This document shows positions 6,312-6,322 of a DNA stretch of 6,322 nt, one piece after another. Each line of letters opens with the position of its first letter. The stretch's first letter is position 1. Origin of the DNA: Chloroflexota bacterium (lineage in GTDB: Bacteria > Chloroflexota > Dehalococcoidia > GIF9 > UBA5629); the NCBI GenBank assembly GCA_026389655.1, contig JAPLHL010000326.1, positions 1-6,322 on the forward strand, given 5' to 3'. A model generated the notes under the pieces. The model ran no database searches. It was given only the letters and a program-made list of their open reading frames with translations, and had not been told where the DNA came from. The position numbers were made by a program, and so were the translations under genes.

Positions 6312-6322
6312 TATAATAAATG

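Noticed and set aside
6104..6322. Known riboswitch (cyclic-di-GMP class I considered because of the chemotaxis context)
   Set aside because: The conserved core elements of that aptamer are not present, and the hairpins seen do not fit its layout.
1..6322. Mobile elements, CRISPR arrays, tRNA or rRNA genes
   Set aside because: No spaced direct repeats, transposase motifs or structural RNA signatures were seen, and almost all of the window is accounted for by five chemotaxis genes.

Overview
The window holds one chemotaxis signalling operon, read entirely on the minus strand. The order in the direction of transcription is cheW, cheA, cheC, cheD, then a soluble methyl-accepting chemotaxis protein (MCP). 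A 219-base non-coding leader lies upstream of cheW. The genes are tightly packed. The gaps are 64 bases (cheW to cheA), 21 bases (cheA to cheC), a 4-base ATGA overlap (cheC to cheD) and 49 bases (cheD to MCP). No other complete gene is visible.

The organism cannot be named from this sequence. The CheC/CheD pair excludes an enteric-type system and fits the B. subtilis/Thermotoga-type chemotaxis found in Firmicutes, Thermotogae, Chloroflexi, many anaerobic bacteria and methanogenic archaea. The cysteine-bearing PAS domain and stacked HAMP units of the receptor have the look of an anaerobe. Strong AGGAGG ribosome-binding sites and a sigma-28-like promoter in the leader lean towards a bacterium, but this is inference.

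Region by region along the plus-strand coordinates: 1-18 is the region after the MCP, with a possible start of a further minus-strand gene. 19-2136 encodes the 705-residue receptor (PAS, four HAMP-like repeats, long MA signalling hairpin, no membrane segment). 2186-2698 is cheD and 2695-3312 is cheC. 3334-5466 is a full five-domain cheA and 5531-6103 is cheW with a C-terminal tail. 6104-6322 is the leader, with a candidate promoter, inverted repeats and a strong GC-rich stem-loop.

The proteins form one circuit. The cytoplasmic receptor would sense an internal signal and control CheA through CheW. CheA would phosphorylate a CheY encoded elsewhere. CheC would remove phosphate from CheY and bind CheD, and CheD would deamidate receptor glutamines. 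CheY, CheR and CheB are not in the window and probably lie downstream or elsewhere. The least ordinary points are a Thr-to-Cys change at the expected third catalytic position of CheD, a CheC that keeps only its second phosphatase site, the Cys-cluster PAS plus four-HAMP soluble receptor, and the structured leader. I see no wholly new system; the core is a recognisable chemotaxis operon with unusual details.
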